Shown here piece after piece: positions 16,261 through 16,584 of a DNA stretch of 16,584 bases; within the stretch, counting starts at the first letter, position 1; each line of letters opens with the position of its first letter. The DNA is taken from assembly GCA_964462535.1 (NCBI GenBank), contig CAYWXV010000057.1, positions 1-16,584 of the forward strand. The letters run 5' to 3'. The notes under the pieces were generated by a model that searched no databases, was not told the DNA's origin, and worked only from the letters and a program-made list of their open reading frames with translations. The stretch comes from CAYWXV01 sp964462535. GTDB lineage: Bacteria; Bacteroidota; Ignavibacteria; OLB7. The position numbers and the translations under genes are program-made.

Positions 16261-16372
16261 TGGGCTACTGGGCATATGGGCACGTGGGCGTCTGGGCTGC
16301 TCGGCGTCTGGGCGTCTGGGCTGCTCGGCGTCTGGGCTGCTCGGCCGCTGGGCATCCTGGCCGCCTGGCAGT
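16261..16372 (+). repeat. 8-bp tandem array, consensus TGGGCNNC
   Basis: Fourteen contiguous octamers, from TGGGCTAC to CTGGCAGT. The first five all hold GGG exactly 8 bp apart, a G3N5 pattern compatible with a G-quadruplex on the plus strand, which is the template for the exporter operon. The period is not a multiple of three, so it is not coding. It fills the leader of the ATPase gene, whose start codon begins 5 bp away. Confidence 0.85.
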
Positions 16373-16384
16373 GTCAGTGCGTTT

Positions 16385-16503
16385 CTTCATCCTTCATCCT
16401 TCATCCTTGATCCTTGAGCCGTGATCCGTGATCCTTGATCCGTGATCCTTGATCCGTGATCCGTGATCCGTGATCGTTGATCCTTGATCCTTGATCGTTC
16501 ATC
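16385..16503 (+). repeat. 7-bp tandem array, consensus C(T/G)TGATC
   Basis: Seventeen contiguous heptamers, mainly CTTGATC and CGTGATC in irregular order, beginning with three CTTCATC; degenerate copies continue to about 16531. Most units contain GATC, giving a dense run of Dam/Sau3AI-type sites with 7-bp spacing. There are no spacers, so this is not CRISPR. It separates the probable adaptor gene from the ATPase genes. Confidence 0.88.
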
Positions 16504-16532
16504 CCAGATCCCTCACGTCTCATCCTTCCTGT

Positions 16533-16584
16533 CTACCCCAATTCAGCTTCCGCGGCCAGGCCGCTCTTGAGTTCTCCACCGGGG
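16533..16584 (-). CDS. Partial HlyD-family adaptor, C-terminal 16 residues
   Basis: One minus-strand frame entering from the right edge reads PGGELKSGLAAEAELG and ends at TAG (16535-16533). The pattern LKSGLAAEAEL resembles the usual C-terminal LKPGMxAEVEI strand of periplasmic HlyD/YbhG adaptors, and such a gene is expected immediately upstream of this ATPase-permease set. With only 16 residues this is an inference from motif and position. Confidence 0.5.
   Translation of the reverse strand, partial: PGGELKSGLAAEAELG

Noticed and set aside
16261..16531. CRISPR array or coding repeats
   Set aside because: Units of 7 and 8 bp follow one another without spacers and are not multiples of three.

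Overview
The window reads as bacterial chromosome from the Bacteroidota/Chlorobiota (FCB) side of the tree, moderately GC-rich. Three things suggest this: a secreted protein (10460-11899) that ends in what looks like a type IX secretion sorting domain; a close match to the Bacteroidota promoter consensus TTG-N19-21-TAnnTTTG at 9692-9722, plus two more TAnnTTTG elements; and a cytosolic TPR/coiled-coil/LuxR-type HTH regulator of a kind common in this group. Kapabacteria or Ignavibacteria-like lineages are my guess. I saw no rRNA, tRNA, transposase or CRISPR array.

Left part (1-3751, all minus strand). A run of four co-directional genes: a secreted papain-like cysteine protease (3056-3751), a lipoprotein starting 1 nt after it (2368-3054), a TPR/HTH regulator (583-2304), and a protein running off the left edge (1-375). 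That last one is built of 19-residue repeats alternating NHSHG and NHNQG, with a Gly-Gly in every unit and no acidic residue. It is the least explained object in the window.

Middle (3851-11899). A divergent orphan gene with a very basic tail (3851-4438) converges across a strong hairpin on a 1011-residue DUF4062/P-loop NTPase/TPR protein (4536-7571), a STAND-like signalling architecture. A Uup-type ABC-F ATPase follows (7722-9617). Divergent from it is a two-gene operon of secreted proteins: a Cys-rich one whose signal-peptide region is preceded by a 14-base C tract (a phase-variation candidate), and a BNR-repeat propeller with the sorting domain.

Right part (12025-16584, minus strand). An exporter operon of the YbhGFSR/ABC-2 type: the last 16 residues of what is probably an HlyD-family adaptor at the right edge, two separate ABC ATPases, and two ABC-2 permeases, mostly joined by 4-nt overlaps. 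Between adaptor and ATPases lie two adjacent tandem arrays, a heptamer carrying GATC and a GGG-bearing octamer. A G-rich run of quadruplex type lies directly behind the last permease.
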